From: Paenibacillus sp. MZ04-78.2
GTDB taxonomy: Bacteria; Bacillota; Bacilli; Paenibacillales; NBRC-103111
Reading direction: 5' to 3'
Assembly (NCBI RefSeq): GCF_024213375.1
Contig: NZ_JANAVJ010000037.1
Span: 1 to 53,063 of the forward strand
Length of the DNA stretch: 53,063 bases
Positions 32,039 to 40,350 of the stretch are shown here, piece after piece. Position 1 is the stretch's first letter. Each line of letters begins with the position of its first letter. The notes under the pieces are model-generated. The model searched no databases, had not been told where the DNA came from, and saw only the letters and a program-made list of their open reading frames with translations. The translations under genes were made by a program, and so were the position numbers.

Positions 32039-32722
32039 CTAGTAAATCTGCTTCTTCATCGCTTGGATGTCTTTGATCAGAATATGCTTTTTGTCGATCG
32101 CGATGTGCTCGTCTTCCTGCAGCTCCTGAAGCACCTTCGTCACCGATTCGCGCACCGTGCCGACCATGTTGGCCAACTGCTGATGCGTCAGCTTCATATC
32201 GATAAACATGCCGCCGGCTTTCGGCTGGCCGTATTCTTCCGCCAACCGGCAGATCGTTTTGATCGTGCGCGTCCGGACGTCGAGGAACGTAAGGTCGTAT
32301 ATTTTCTCGTTCGCTTTGCGCAGTCGCTCCATAGCAACTTCCATCAGCTTCAGACACAGCTTGGGGCTTCGCTCCATAAACTGCTGAAAATCCGAGCGCA
32401 TCAGCGTATACAACGAGCAGGCCTCCAGCGTTTCTGCCGTCGCAGAGCGCCTGAGCCCTTTTTGAACCAACGACATCTCCCCGAAAAAGTCCCCTTCCCG
32501 GAACAACGAAAGAATAATTTCCTTGGAATTGTCGATGCGGTAAATTTTGACGACACCGGAATGAATCAAATAAAATTCCTCACCGACGTCTCCTTCGAAA
32601 AATAAAATGTTTCCTTTTTTGAATTTTCGTTCCACGAACAGGGGAACGATCGTCTCCAACTCGGCCACCGACATATCTTGAAACAGCGGCACATCATGCA
32701 GGAGAGTGATCAGTTTGCTCAT
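32039..32722 (-). CDS. Crp/Fnr-family transcriptional regulator
   Basis: 227 residues, standard length. Cyclic-nucleotide-like beta roll (about 15-120, GNILFFEGDVGEEFYLI and REGDFFGEMSL), dimer helix, and a C-terminal helix-turn-helix LTHQQLANMVGTVRESVTKVL. The recognition helix has Arg-Glu and a later Lys, like Crp, which fits a GTGA/TCAC half-site such as the one at 31894-31907. There are no Fnr-type iron-sulfur cysteines in the usual places. Start 32722 gives the normal family N-terminus; an upstream start (32785) is possible. Confidence 0.9.
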   Translation of the reverse strand: MSKLITLLHDVPLFQDMSVAELETIVPLFVERKFKKGNILFFEGDVGEEFYLIHSGVVKIYRIDNSKEIILSLFREGDFFGEMSLVQKGLRRSATAETLEACSLYTLMRSDFQQFMERSPKLCLKLMEVAMERLRKANEKIYDLTFLDVRTRTIKTICRLAEEYGQPKAGGMFIDMKLTHQQLANMVGTVRESVTKVLQELQEDEHIAIDKKHILIKDIQAMKKQIY

Positions 32723-32898
32723 GAGTCTCACTCTTTCCTGATCAAATATGTTGCGTTTTTCGGTCACGGTTTCCGTTTTCTCCAAAATTCGCCTATTTCT
32801 CTATCATACTACGTTCCGGCTTCGGGGGAAAGGGGCCTTGGATATACCTGTCAGGTGGTCTTAGAGGAGAATCGGTTCGTTCGATGCATGTCGAGAAT

Positions 32899-32938
32899 AG
32901 AAAAAGGACTGCATGGAGGAGAACCTCCGCAGTCCTTT
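32899..32938 (-). terminator. Terminator of sodA
   Basis: On the minus strand AAAGGACTGC...GGAGG pairs with CCTCC...GCAGTCCTTT, followed by TTTCT. Confidence 0.85.
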
Positions 32939-32952
32939 GCTGGCAAGCCCGA

Positions 32953-33567
32953 TTATTTTACAGCCGCTTCGTAACGTTTGCCTACTTCGTTCCAGTTGAC
33001 AACGTTCCAGAATGCCGCGATGTAGTCAGGGCGTTTGTTTTGATATTTCAAGTAGTACGCGTGCTCCCATACGTCCAGACCGAGGAGTGGCGTTTCGCCT
33101 TCCATGATCGGGCTGTCTTGGTTCGGCAGGCTGTACACTTTCAATTTGCCGTCTTTGGTCACAGCCAGGAAAGCCCAGCCGGAGCCGAAACGGGTCGTGG
33201 CCGCTTTGGCGAAATCTTCTTTGAACTTGTCGAAGCCGCCCAGTTCGCTGTTGATCGCGTCAGCCAGCTTGCCGCTCGGAGCGCCGCCGCCGTTCGGACC
33301 GATCGTTTCCCAGAACAAGGAGTGGTTCGCATGGCCGCCGCCATTGTTGCGGACTGCGGTACGGATGCTCTCCGGTACGCTGTTCAGATCGGCGATCAGG
33401 TCTTCCACGCTTTTGGATTGAAGATCGGCATGACCTTCAAGTGCAGCGTTCAGGTTCGTAACGTACGTGTTGTGGTGACGATCATGGTGGATCATCATGG
33501 TCATTTCGTCGATGTGAGGCTCAAGCGCATTGTTTGCATAAGGAAGTGCCGGTAATTGGTGTGCCAT
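32953..33567 (-). CDS. sodA: Superoxide dismutase [Mn/Fe]
   Basis: 204 residues, a canonical Fe/Mn-SOD. Metal ligands are the His in [15 protein letters not shown], the His in [13 protein letters not shown], and the Asp and His in [12 protein letters not shown]. Residues such as [10 protein letters not shown] favour manganese, as in other Bacillales SodA. It removes superoxide in the cytoplasm. A good GGAGG lies upstream of the ATG. A second, longer SOD is encoded at 40351. Confidence 0.97.
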   Translation of the reverse strand: MAHQLPALPYANNALEPHIDEMTMMIHHDRHHNTYVTNLNAALEGHADLQSKSVEDLIADLNSVPESIRTAVRNNGGGHANHSLFWETIGPNGGGAPSGKLADAINSELGGFDKFKEDFAKAATTRFGSGWAFLAVTKDGKLKVYSLPNQDSPIMEGETPLLGLDVWEHAYYLKYQNKRPDYIAAFWNVVNWNEVGKRYEAAVK

Positions 33568-33648
33568 CTTCTATCTACCTCCTGAGGATATGAGATTTCC
33601 AAGATTTATTATCGCCTATTTTCCATATAAAATCAACATTTATGTATA

Positions 33649-33885
33649 TTAAGTGTTCGTGGCCGGGGCATCCTCTCCACGGAACCGTTCGCCGCCGCGG
33701 TGTTCGATCTCATGGATGATCTGCCCGAGCATGGCGGTGCCTTGAGCGTTCAGCCAAGGGGACAGGTCGCTCATGACCCGTTGATGGTAATGAAGCTCCT
33801 CTGACGTCCATTTCGTCATTTGCACATCGTTCAGTTCGTCAATCCGGCGCATCGTACCGGATTTAGTCGTCGCTTCGTGTGTCAT
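33649..33885 (-). CDS. Small hypothetical protein, 78 residues
   Basis: Not recognised. Starts MTHEATTKSGTMRRIDELND and contains a helical segment YHQRVMSDLSPWLNAQGTAM, then LGQIIHEIEHRGG. It is soluble, and His- and Glu-rich near the middle. ATG 33885 follows TTGAGGAGGAAGACG; a longer in-frame start has no ribosome binding site. Separated from sodA by its own intergenic region of about 80 bp. Confidence 0.7.
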   Translation of the reverse strand: MTHEATTKSGTMRRIDELNDVQMTKWTSEELHYHQRVMSDLSPWLNAQGTAMLGQIIHEIEHRGGERFRGEDAPATNT

Positions 33886-34003
33886 CGTCTTCCTCCTCAA
33901 GGCAATCCGAACGATTGCCGTATGATATTGCATCGTCTGTGCAAAGCCAAAGATTACCGGATTATCGTTTCACGCCGTTCGGACTTTTATGCAAAAGAAA
34001 AGC

Positions 34004-34090
34004 GGAGGCAGTTCTGCCTCCCAAGCCTAACCCCCACTGCTTGAACTGGAGCTCCCGATCCCGCCGTGTCCGCCGGAGGGGAGCTTTTTT
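34004..34090 (+). terminator. Orphan plus-strand terminator with preceding hairpin
   Basis: Hairpin GGAGGCA/TGCCTCC (34004-34021), then AGCTCCC (34050-34056) with GGGAGCT (34079-34085) and TTTTTT. No plus-strand gene lies upstream in this interval, so it could end a small RNA. Confidence 0.55.
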
Positions 34091-34150
34091 CGCCGTTGAT
34101 CGGAGATTGCACGATTTGCAAAGAATAGACAATAAATGCCTCGAATCTCT

Positions 34151-34178
34151 TGTAAACGATTAAAATTAAGCGCTTTCA
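34151..34178. promoter_or_regulatory. Two adjacent cre-like (CcpA) sites
   Basis: TGTAAACGATTAAA (34151-34164) fits the cre consensus TGWAANCGNTNWCA at 13 of 14 positions. ATTAAGCGCTTTCA (34165-34178) fits at about 12. They sit in AT-rich promoter-like DNA before the acetyltransferase gene. Confidence 0.45.
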
Positions 34179-34293
34179 AGAGCAATTTTAAAAAATATGA
34201 AGATTTTTTATCGTTTTTTTGAAAATTAGCAGGAATATTGCGTTATTTGTCGTATTTTATTATCTACCATATGAGTGGCGGGGAGAGTTTAAC

Positions 34294-34731
34294 ATGCTTG
34301 TAAGTTCGTATCTGGTTCGTACGTTTAAATTGTCCGATTACGTTTCAGTCACGGAGCTTTTCAGGAATGTGCTTTCAGAGGAATGTTATGAGGAGACAAT
34401 GTCGGCTTTCGCCAGACAGTTGTCCTGGGACAGCGAGCTCGTCCTTCTTACCGAGAACGAAGGCAAGATCGTCGGGGTCATCGTCGGAACGATCGATAAC
34501 CAGGATGGCTACTACTATCGCATTGCCGTAGAGCAGGAACACCAGCGCAGAGGAATCGGCCAGACCTTGATCGAGTCCCTTCGCCAGCGCTTCGTGGGTC
34601 GCAAAGTGCGCCGCATTATGGTCACCATCGATGCGCACAACGAAGTGGTCATTCCCATATACGAGAAAGCCGGCTATCAGGCAGATGACTTTTCCCGATT
34701 CCCGCAGCGGCTCAGCATTGTGAACGGCTGA
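34294..34731 (+). CDS. GNAT-family N-acetyltransferase
   Basis: 145 residues. The acetyl-CoA loop is QRRGIGQTL (about residue 87), preceded by the strand YYYRIAVEQEH. The C-terminal IYEKAGYQADDF is also typical of the family. The substrate (small molecule or protein N-terminus) is unknown. ATG 34294 follows GGCGGGGAGAG. Monocistronic, with a terminator at 34763-34806. The adjacent cre-like sites point to carbon-source control. Confidence 0.88.
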   Translation: MLVSSYLVRTFKLSDYVSVTELFRNVLSEECYEETMSAFARQLSWDSELVLLTENEGKIVGVIVGTIDNQDGYYYRIAVEQEHQRRGIGQTLIESLRQRFVGRKVRRIMVTIDAHNEVVIPIYEKAGYQADDFSRFPQRLSIVNG

Positions 34732-34762
34732 CATCGGACGAATCAAGCTTAACGAATCACTC

Positions 34763-34806
34763 AGGCATACCCGGAGCCCTTCGGCTTCCCGGCTATGCTT
34801 TTTTTG
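34763..34806 (+). terminator. Intrinsic terminator
   Basis: GGCATA-CCGG pairs with CCGG-TATGC around a GC-rich inner hairpin, followed by seven T. Confidence 0.8.
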
Positions 34807-34917
34807 TTTATTCGAAGATTACGGCTCTTGAAAGCGGTGCAACATAAGTTTATCATTAAGGCTGAGAAGGAAACACGACAGTCAGTTGAAAACCGCAGGC
34901 AGAAGGGTTTGGACCAC

Positions 34918-35469
34918 ATGGAGACGTTTATCCCGCATGTCATCAAAAGCTTTAAACACGATGGGCACTTGCATCGCATGTGGATTGAGAATTGGTTGGT
35001 GCCGGAACGTCTGCTGCATGAATCCCATCGGGCGGAGTCCATGCTGGTGCTGATTAACAGCCAGACGAAAATCGTCGAGGCCGACGGCAAAGAATGGGTC
35101 AGCCGCATACCCGGAGTGTCTTTTTTTATCCCGGGGCAGTGGTTTAACGTAGTCGCGCTGATCGAGGAAGCCGGCGTCCGGTACTACTGCAACGTCGCTT
35201 CCCCGCCGTATGTGAACGGACGTGTCATTACCTATATTGATTACGATCTGGACGTGATTCGCATGCCGGCGGGCGATGTGCATGTTGTTGACCGGGAAGA
35301 ATATGAGCGGCATAAGCTCGCCTATCATTATTCCGCCGTCGTGGAGTGCAAGGTCGAGCAGGGCCTGCAGCATTTGCTGGGGCGTGTAAAAAGCGCTAAA
35401 GCGCCGTTTCAGGATGAATTGGTCCTATCCTATTATGAGCAGTGGAGAGAACGCGGAGCGGAGGGTTAG
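34918..35469 (+). CDS. DUF402 nucleoside di-/triphosphatase-like protein
   Basis: 183 residues, a DUF402 domain like Bacillus YgaC and the staphylococcal Ntdp phosphatase. The metal-binding acidic cluster is visible in YIDYDLDVIRMPAGDVHVVD, followed by REEY. Characterised members hydrolyse nucleoside tri- and diphosphates. ATG 34918 follows AGAAGGGTTTGG; the reading frame is open further upstream, but that stretch overlaps the preceding terminator. Signal peptidase starts 3 bp after its stop. Confidence 0.85.
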   Translation: METFIPHVIKSFKHDGHLHRMWIENWLVPERLLHESHRAESMLVLINSQTKIVEADGKEWVSRIPGVSFFIPGQWFNVVALIEEAGVRYYCNVASPPYVNGRVITYIDYDLDVIRMPAGDVHVVDREEYERHKLAYHYSAVVECKVEQGLQHLLGRVKSAKAPFQDELVLSYYEQWRERGAEG

Positions 35470-35472
35470 GAT

Positions 35473-36069
35473 GTGAGCTTTTCTCTGAGCAACAACGAAA
35501 GTGAACGGACCGAAAGCCCATCGGAAAGCCCGGTTAGCTCCAACCCTTTACGGGAGCTGCTGGGCTGGATGAAGTGGTTCGCATTCGCGTTGGCCTTGGT
35601 CGTGCTCATGCATCAATTCGTGTTTCATTTGTCCACAGTCAAAGGGGAATCTATGCAGCCTACGCTGGAAGAGGGCGAATGGCTGTTTATCAATAAAACG
35701 ATCCGCTACGCCGGAACGCCGCCCAAGCGCGGAGACGTCGTGGTCATCCAGGAGCCGCCGGGAAGCGAATCGATGCATCCTTTTTTGGTGAAGCGGGTGG
35801 TAGCGTTGTCCGGAGACGAGGTGCATATCCGGAGCGGCAAGCTTTACGTCAACGGCAGCGAGGCGCAGGAAGCGTACACGGATACCAGCATCGAGGATGG
35901 GCGCTTCGAGCCTTATACGGTTGCCGAAGGCCATCTGTTTGTCATGGGGGACAACCGACATCTGTATGCCAGCTACGATAGCCGTACTTTCGGAGCCATT
36001 CCCGTAACCCGGGTCATTGGACGGGCGGAATGGATCGTATGGCCGCCGCAAAAGTGGAGGAGCCTGTAA
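35473..36069 (+). CDS. Signal peptidase I
   Basis: 198 residues. One N-terminal membrane helix (about 33-52) anchors it, with the catalytic domain outside. The nucleophile Ser is in GESMQPT (about residue 61), the general base Lys in FLVKRVVAL, and MGDNRHLYASYDSR is box E. It cleaves signal peptides from exported proteins. GTG start with GGAGGG upstream; its stop overlaps the queG start (TAATG). Several Sip-type paralogues are usual in this group. Confidence 0.94.
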   Translation: MSFSLSNNESERTESPSESPVSSNPLRELLGWMKWFAFALALVVLMHQFVFHLSTVKGESMQPTLEEGEWLFINKTIRYAGTPPKRGDVVVIQEPPGSESMHPFLVKRVVALSGDEVHIRSGKLYVNGSEAQEAYTDTSIEDGRFEPYTVAEGHLFVMGDNRHLYASYDSRTFGAIPVTRVIGRAEWIVWPPQKWRSL

Positions 36070-37292
36070 TGGAAAAAGAAGACAGCAGGGCGGGAACGGA
36101 GCAGCAGAGCGAACGTTTTGCGGCGGCGGCGGAGCTGCACCCCGCAGACTGGAGACAGCTCAAGCAGCAGCTGCAAGCGGAAGCTTCGAAGATGGGCATT
36201 GATAAAATCGGCTTTGCGAGCGCTGACCCGTTCGTCGAATTGAAGGATATTTTGATCCGGCACCGCGAGAAAGGGTTCGAATCCGGCTTCGAGGAGCCGG
36301 ATATCGAGAAGCGTGTGGACCCGGCGTTGACGCTTGCGGAGCCCCGGTCCATTATATCGATTGCGGTGGCGTATCCGTCGAAGCTGAGAAACGCGCCGCG
36401 GTCCGAGCCGGGCGCATACCGGGGCATTTTGTCCCGCTCCGCTTGGGGGCAGGATTACCATCACGTGTTGCGCAACCGGCTGGCAAGGCTGGAAGCCTGG
36501 ATTCGCGAACGGGTGCCCGGAGCGCGCACGGCGAGCCTCGTCGATACCGGGGCGCTTGTCGACCGGGCGGTGGCCGAGCGGGCCGGGATCGGCTGGATCG
36601 GTAAAAACAGCTGCGTCATTACCCCGGAGTGGGGGTCTTGGGTATTTCTCGGCGAGCTGATCACGAATGTGCCGTTTCCGCCCGATACGCCAGTAACCGA
36701 GAGCTGTGGCGATTGCACGCTCTGCATCGATTCCTGCCCGACCGGCGCACTGGTCGGACCGGGGCAGCTTAACGCGCAGCGCTGCGTTTCGTTCCTCACG
36801 CAGACGAAAGGGCTCATCGAGGACGACGAGCTGAAGCGCAAGATCGGCAACCGGCTGTACGGCTGCGATACGTGCCAGATCGTTTGCCCCAAAAATAAAG
36901 GCATTCACGCCGGGCATCAACCGGAGCTGCAACCGGACCCTGAGGTCGTCAAGCCGCTGCTGCTGCCGCTGCTCTCGATGTCGAACCGCGAGTTCAAAGA
37001 GCGGTTCGGCCACAGCGCCGCCGCTTGGCGCGGCCGCAAGCCTATCCAGCGCAACGCGATTCTCGCGCTGGGCAACTTCCGGGACGCAAGCAGCGTGCCG
37101 CAGCTCGCGGAGCTGTTGCGAAAGGACGAGCGCCCCGAGATTCGCGGCACGGCCGCCTGGGCGCTCGGCCGCATCGGAGGCACAGCTGCGCGCGAGGCGC
37201 TGGACGCCGCTTGGGAAACGGAGCGGGACGAGGCCGCCCGCCGGGAGATCGGCAAGGCGCGCGCAATTTACGGGAGAGCGACAGGGGGATGA
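36069..37292 (+). CDS. queG: Epoxyqueuosine reductase
   Basis: 407 residues. DUF1730 cobalamin-binding domain (about 30-190, with YHHVLRNRLARL and the Asp in VDTGALVDRAVAERAG), then two 4Fe-4S clusters (CGDCTLCIDSCPTGAL and CDTCQIVCP) and C-terminal HEAT repeats (about 320-395). It catalyses the last step of queuosine synthesis in tRNA. ATG overlaps the signal peptidase stop; GTGGAGGAG precedes it. No other queuosine gene is in the window. Confidence 0.95.
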   Translation: MEKEDSRAGTEQQSERFAAAAELHPADWRQLKQQLQAEASKMGIDKIGFASADPFVELKDILIRHREKGFESGFEEPDIEKRVDPALTLAEPRSIISIAVAYPSKLRNAPRSEPGAYRGILSRSAWGQDYHHVLRNRLARLEAWIRERVPGARTASLVDTGALVDRAVAERAGIGWIGKNSCVITPEWGSWVFLGELITNVPFPPDTPVTESCGDCTLCIDSCPTGALVGPGQLNAQRCVSFLTQTKGLIEDDELKRKIGNRLYGCDTCQIVCPKNKGIHAGHQPELQPDPEVVKPLLLPLLSMSNREFKERFGHSAAAWRGRKPIQRNAILALGNFRDASSVPQLAELLRKDERPEIRGTAAWALGRIGGTAAREALDAAWETERDEAARREIGKARAIYGRATGG

Positions 37293-37297
37293 GCAGG

Positions 37298-37831
37298 ATG
37301 GCGATTCGGTACGATGAAATTGATTCACCGATTGGCGTATTGACGCTCGGCTGGAACGCAGAGCCGCAAGGCGGCTTGTGTCAGATCGAATTCGGCGCGT
37401 TCGCCGATGTCGAACCGAAGCTTCGCGCTTGGTCCGGGCAGCGGTACGGCACGGACGATTGGATACGGGACCCCGGAGCGTTAACTGAGGCGGCTGAGCA
37501 GTTGCATGCTTATTTTGCCGGTACGAGACGGACGTTCGATTTGCCTCTGGATTTGCGCGGCACGCCGTTTCAAATTCAAGTATGGAAGGCGTTGACCGAT
37601 ATTCCGTTCGGTGGAGCCTGGTCGTATAAAGACGTTGCCTTCCGGATCGGCTCGCCTAAAGCGGTGCGCGCCGTAGGAGGAGCGAACAACCGCAATCCGG
37701 TCCCGATTATTGTGCCCTGTCACCGCGTGATCGGCGCAAGCGGCGCGATGATCGGCTACAGCGGCGGACTGCACATAAAGACGTTTTTGCTTCAGCATGA
37801 AGGCTTTTCGGGGAAAGGGGCCCTAGCGTGA
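37298..37831 (+). CDS. ogt: Methylated-DNA-protein-cysteine methyltransferase
   Basis: 177 residues. The acceptor Cys lies in IIVPCHRVIGASG and the DNA-binding helix in GSPKAVRAVGGANNRNP. It repairs O6-alkylguanine by irreversible transfer to its Cys. ATG 37298 has AGGGGG 9 nt upstream; the ATG at 37289, overlapping the queG stop (ATGA), is an alternative. Its stop overlaps the next gene's GTG. The Ada-type N-terminal regulatory domain is absent. Confidence 0.94.
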   Translation: MAIRYDEIDSPIGVLTLGWNAEPQGGLCQIEFGAFADVEPKLRAWSGQRYGTDDWIRDPGALTEAAEQLHAYFAGTRRTFDLPLDLRGTPFQIQVWKALTDIPFGGAWSYKDVAFRIGSPKAVRAVGGANNRNPVPIIVPCHRVIGASGAMIGYSGGLHIKTFLLQHEGFSGKGALA

Positions 37832-38856
37832 GATACGTGCATATCGAGAACGTCGAGTCCGGGCAATATTTGGGACGGACGATTTTTTCCGCAAACGGGG
37901 CGGTGCTGCTATCCGAAGGGGTGCAGCTAACCGTATTTATGATCACGACGCTGAAACGGATCGGCGTGACGATGATTTATATTAAAGACCCTCAGTTTGA
38001 CGATATCGAGCCGGTTGACCTTGTATCGGAGGAGACGAAACGGGCCGTGATGCAGCGGATGGGAGAGACGATCGATTCGATCCGATCCGGGAAAGATTTC
38101 AACATGAAGCATGTCGGGGCAAGCATTGATACGCTGCTGGACGATATTATGAAAAACAAAGAAGTACTGGTGCAGTTGTCGGATATCCGGACGCACGACA
38201 ACGCAATGTACGTGCATGCGATCAACGTTTGCATGATGTCGACCTTGATTGGCATCAATATGGGGCTGCCGACGACGCAGTTGAAGGAACTGGCGATCGG
38301 CGCGCTGCTGCACGATGTCGGCAAGCTTGAGCTCGTCACGGACGATGACAGCGGCGATCCGAAAAAGCATCATACGTGGCGCGGCTTTGAACTATTGAAG
38401 CATAAGCGCGAGCTCAGCTTGCTGATTGCGCACGTCGCTTTCCAACATCACGAGACGATAGACGGAACAGGCATACCGCGTCAACTGCTGGGCGAGGAGA
38501 TTCATCTGTACGCCCGCATCGTTGCCGTTGCGGATACGTATGACAACCTGCTGTTCGATTTATCCGAAGGCCGGAGGATGCTGCCGCACGATGCGTGCGA
38601 ACGCATGATGGTGCTGGCGGGCGAGAAGCTCGACCGAGAGATCGTGATCCAGTTTTTGCGCACGGTGTCGGTTTATCCGACAGGCACGTCGGTCAAGCTG
38701 TCCACCCGGGAAACCGGCGTCGTGGTCGGTCAGCACCGGGGGCTGCCGGGCCGGCCTGTCATCCGTGTGGTCAAGGGCAGCGGAGACGACATGGAGGTCA
38801 AGGAAGTCGATTTGGCCAAGCAGACGACCGTGTTTATCGAGAGCGTCCTGATGTAG
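37828..38856 (+). CDS. HD-GYP domain protein
   Basis: 342 residues. An N-terminal region of about 120 residues is followed by an HD-GYP domain (about 125-290) with LLHDVGK and HHETIDGTGIP, then a small C-terminal beta domain (STRETGVVVGQ...PVIRVVKG). It probably hydrolyses c-di-GMP; the GYP triad is GIP, a common variant. GTG start overlaps the ogt stop (GTGA). No membrane segment or receiver domain. Confidence 0.9.
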   Translation: MRYVHIENVESGQYLGRTIFSANGAVLLSEGVQLTVFMITTLKRIGVTMIYIKDPQFDDIEPVDLVSEETKRAVMQRMGETIDSIRSGKDFNMKHVGASIDTLLDDIMKNKEVLVQLSDIRTHDNAMYVHAINVCMMSTLIGINMGLPTTQLKELAIGALLHDVGKLELVTDDDSGDPKKHHTWRGFELLKHKRELSLLIAHVAFQHHETIDGTGIPRQLLGEEIHLYARIVAVADTYDNLLFDLSEGRRMLPHDACERMMVLAGEKLDREIVIQFLRTVSVYPTGTSVKLSTRETGVVVGQHRGLPGRPVIRVVKGSGDDMEVKEVDLAKQTTVFIESVLM

Positions 38857-38869
38857 CGAAAAATGGTGT

Positions 38870-38898
38870 TTGTAACCGGGGCTTTGACATGCTATGAT
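38870..38898 (+). promoter_or_regulatory. Promoter of the UPF0154 gene
   Basis: TTGTAA (38870-38875), a 17-bp spacer, TATGAT (38893-38898), with TGC just before the -10. Confidence 0.55.
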
Positions 38899-38937
38899 GA
38901 AGAAATGACATCTATCGTTTGAGGTGAAGGTACGATT

Positions 38938-39153
38938 ATGTGGGGTTACGTCATTACCGCGGTTATCGCCCTCATTGCTGGAGGCGCGGCCGGTTTTTTT
39001 ATCGGTGTGCAGTACTTGCGCAAGCAGCTTGAAAAAATGCAGAGCAATCCGGAAATGCTGCAGCAGATGGCCAAGCAAATGGGGTACAACTTGAACAAGC
39101 AGCAGATGCAGAAAATGCAAACTATGATGAAGAATCAAAAGTTTCGTCCGTAA
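38938..39153 (+). CDS. UPF0154 (YneF-like) small membrane protein
   Basis: 71 residues. N-terminal membrane helix (VITAVIALIAGGAAGFFIGVQ) followed by a Met/Gln/Lys-rich amphipathic region (NPEMLQQMAKQMGYNLNKQQ), as in Bacillus YneF. Function unknown. AGGTGAAGG precedes the ATG; a terminator follows at once. Confidence 0.9.
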   Translation: MWGYVITAVIALIAGGAAGFFIGVQYLRKQLEKMQSNPEMLQQMAKQMGYNLNKQQMQKMQTMMKNQKFRP

Positions 39154-39185
39154 GCCCGAAAAGCCTGGTCGCGGGCTTTTCTTTC
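39152..39185 (+). terminator. Intrinsic terminator
   Basis: AAGCCCG pairs with CGGGCTT, followed by TTCTTTC. Confidence 0.75.
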
Positions 39186-39231
39186 TATATTGGAACGGAA
39201 ACTCCGGACGAATTCAGGAGGAGGATAACCA

Positions 39232-39822
39232 GTGCCGGCCAAAGAGTACAGAAACAGCCGTGTTGCCGAAAACCGGGAACAGGTCGAGTATCATGTCCGG
39301 GAGATTTTGCGTCTGATCGGCGAAGATCCGGACCGGGAAGGTCTGCTTGACACGCCTGCGCGGGTAACCCGCATGTATGAAGAAATTTTTGCGGGCTACG
39401 ACGCGGACGTGAAGGATATTTTAGGCGTTGCCTTTGACGAGAAACATGAGGAGCTCGTCATTGTGAAGGATATCGTCTACTACAGCCAGTGTGAGCATCA
39501 TATGGCGCCGTTCTTCGGCAAAATCCATATCGGATACATTCCGAGCGGCAAAATTGCCGGGCTGAGCAAGTTCGCCCGCTTGGTCGAAGCGGTCACACGC
39601 CGCCTCCAAGTACAGGAGCGGATCACGTCGGAAATTGCCGACATCATCGAGTCGGTGCTCGAGCCGCACGGCTGCATGGTCGTCGTCGAGGGCGAGCATC
39701 TGTGCATGTGCGCGCGCGGCGTCAAGAAGCCGGGCAGCAAAACCGTCACCTCCGCCGTTCGCGGACGGTTCCGTACGGATGCGGTCTCGCGCTCGGAGTT
39801 TTTATCGCTAATTAAAGAGTAA
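39232..39822 (+). CDS. folE: GTP cyclohydrolase I
   Basis: 196 residues, homodecamer-forming FolE type. Zinc ligands and active site: [12 protein letters not shown] (Cys, His) and [11 protein letters not shown] (Cys). The first step of folate synthesis converts GTP to dihydroneopterin triphosphate. GTG start after AGGAGGAGGATAACCA. No other folate genes follow; a terminator comes after it, so it is monocistronic. Confidence 0.96.
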   Translation: MPAKEYRNSRVAENREQVEYHVREILRLIGEDPDREGLLDTPARVTRMYEEIFAGYDADVKDILGVAFDEKHEELVIVKDIVYYSQCEHHMAPFFGKIHIGYIPSGKIAGLSKFARLVEAVTRRLQVQERITSEIADIIESVLEPHGCMVVVEGEHLCMCARGVKKPGSKTVTSAVRGRFRTDAVSRSEFLSLIKE

Positions 39823-39836
39823 GGACAAGGATGCGA

Positions 39837-39863
39837 GGATGCGGGGGAGCCTGCGTCCTTTTT
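39837..39863 (+). terminator. Terminator after folE
   Basis: GGATGCGGG pairs (with G-T wobbles) with CCTGCGTCC, followed by TTTTT. Confidence 0.6.
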
Positions 39864-39896
39864 CTTTCGAACAATGGATACAAGGGAGACGTGCAT

Positions 39897-40280
39897 ATGT
39901 ATTGGTTATATTTGGGGGCTGCGATTGTCCTCGAAATCGCCGGAACGATTTCAATGAAATTTTCCCAAGGCTTTACGCGGCTGACGCCTTCGATTCTCAT
40001 GGTCGTCTTTTACTTGCTGGCGTTTACGGCGCTCAATTTCTCGTTGAAACAAATTGAAGTGAGCGTGGCGTACGCGATATGGTCGGGTCTCGGAACGGCG
40101 GTCATTGCGGTGATCGGTTACTTGTATTTTAACGAGTCCATGTCGCTGTTAAAAGCCGGCTCCATTGTGTTAATCATTCTTGGCGTCATCGGACTGAACG
40201 TGGGCGGAGGGGCTCACGGAAGCACGGCCGATGCTCAATCGGAGAGCACCCTTGCGTCAAAGCAGCAGGCACAGGACTAA
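39897..40280 (+). CDS. Small multidrug resistance (SMR) transporter
   Basis: 127 residues with four membrane helices. The essential Glu is in helix 1 (AAIVLEIAGTISMK), and helix 4 ends VGVIGLNVG-like (LIILGVIGLNV). The family works as dimers exporting cationic compounds or guanidinium by proton exchange. There is a hydrophilic tail of about 22 residues (SESTLASKQQAQD) not usual in EmrE. Single gene rather than an EbrAB-type pair, so perhaps homodimeric. ATG 39897 follows AAGGGAGACG. Confidence 0.93.
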   Translation: MYWLYLGAAIVLEIAGTISMKFSQGFTRLTPSILMVVFYLLAFTALNFSLKQIEVSVAYAIWSGLGTAVIAVIGYLYFNESMSLLKAGSIVLIILGVIGLNVGGGAHGSTADAQSESTLASKQQAQD

Positions 40281-40350
40281 AGGATGCATGGCGTATCCGC
40301 TGATCTTACGCATACGGACCGGATTTCCGTCAGCCGGGGATTCGTTAGGT

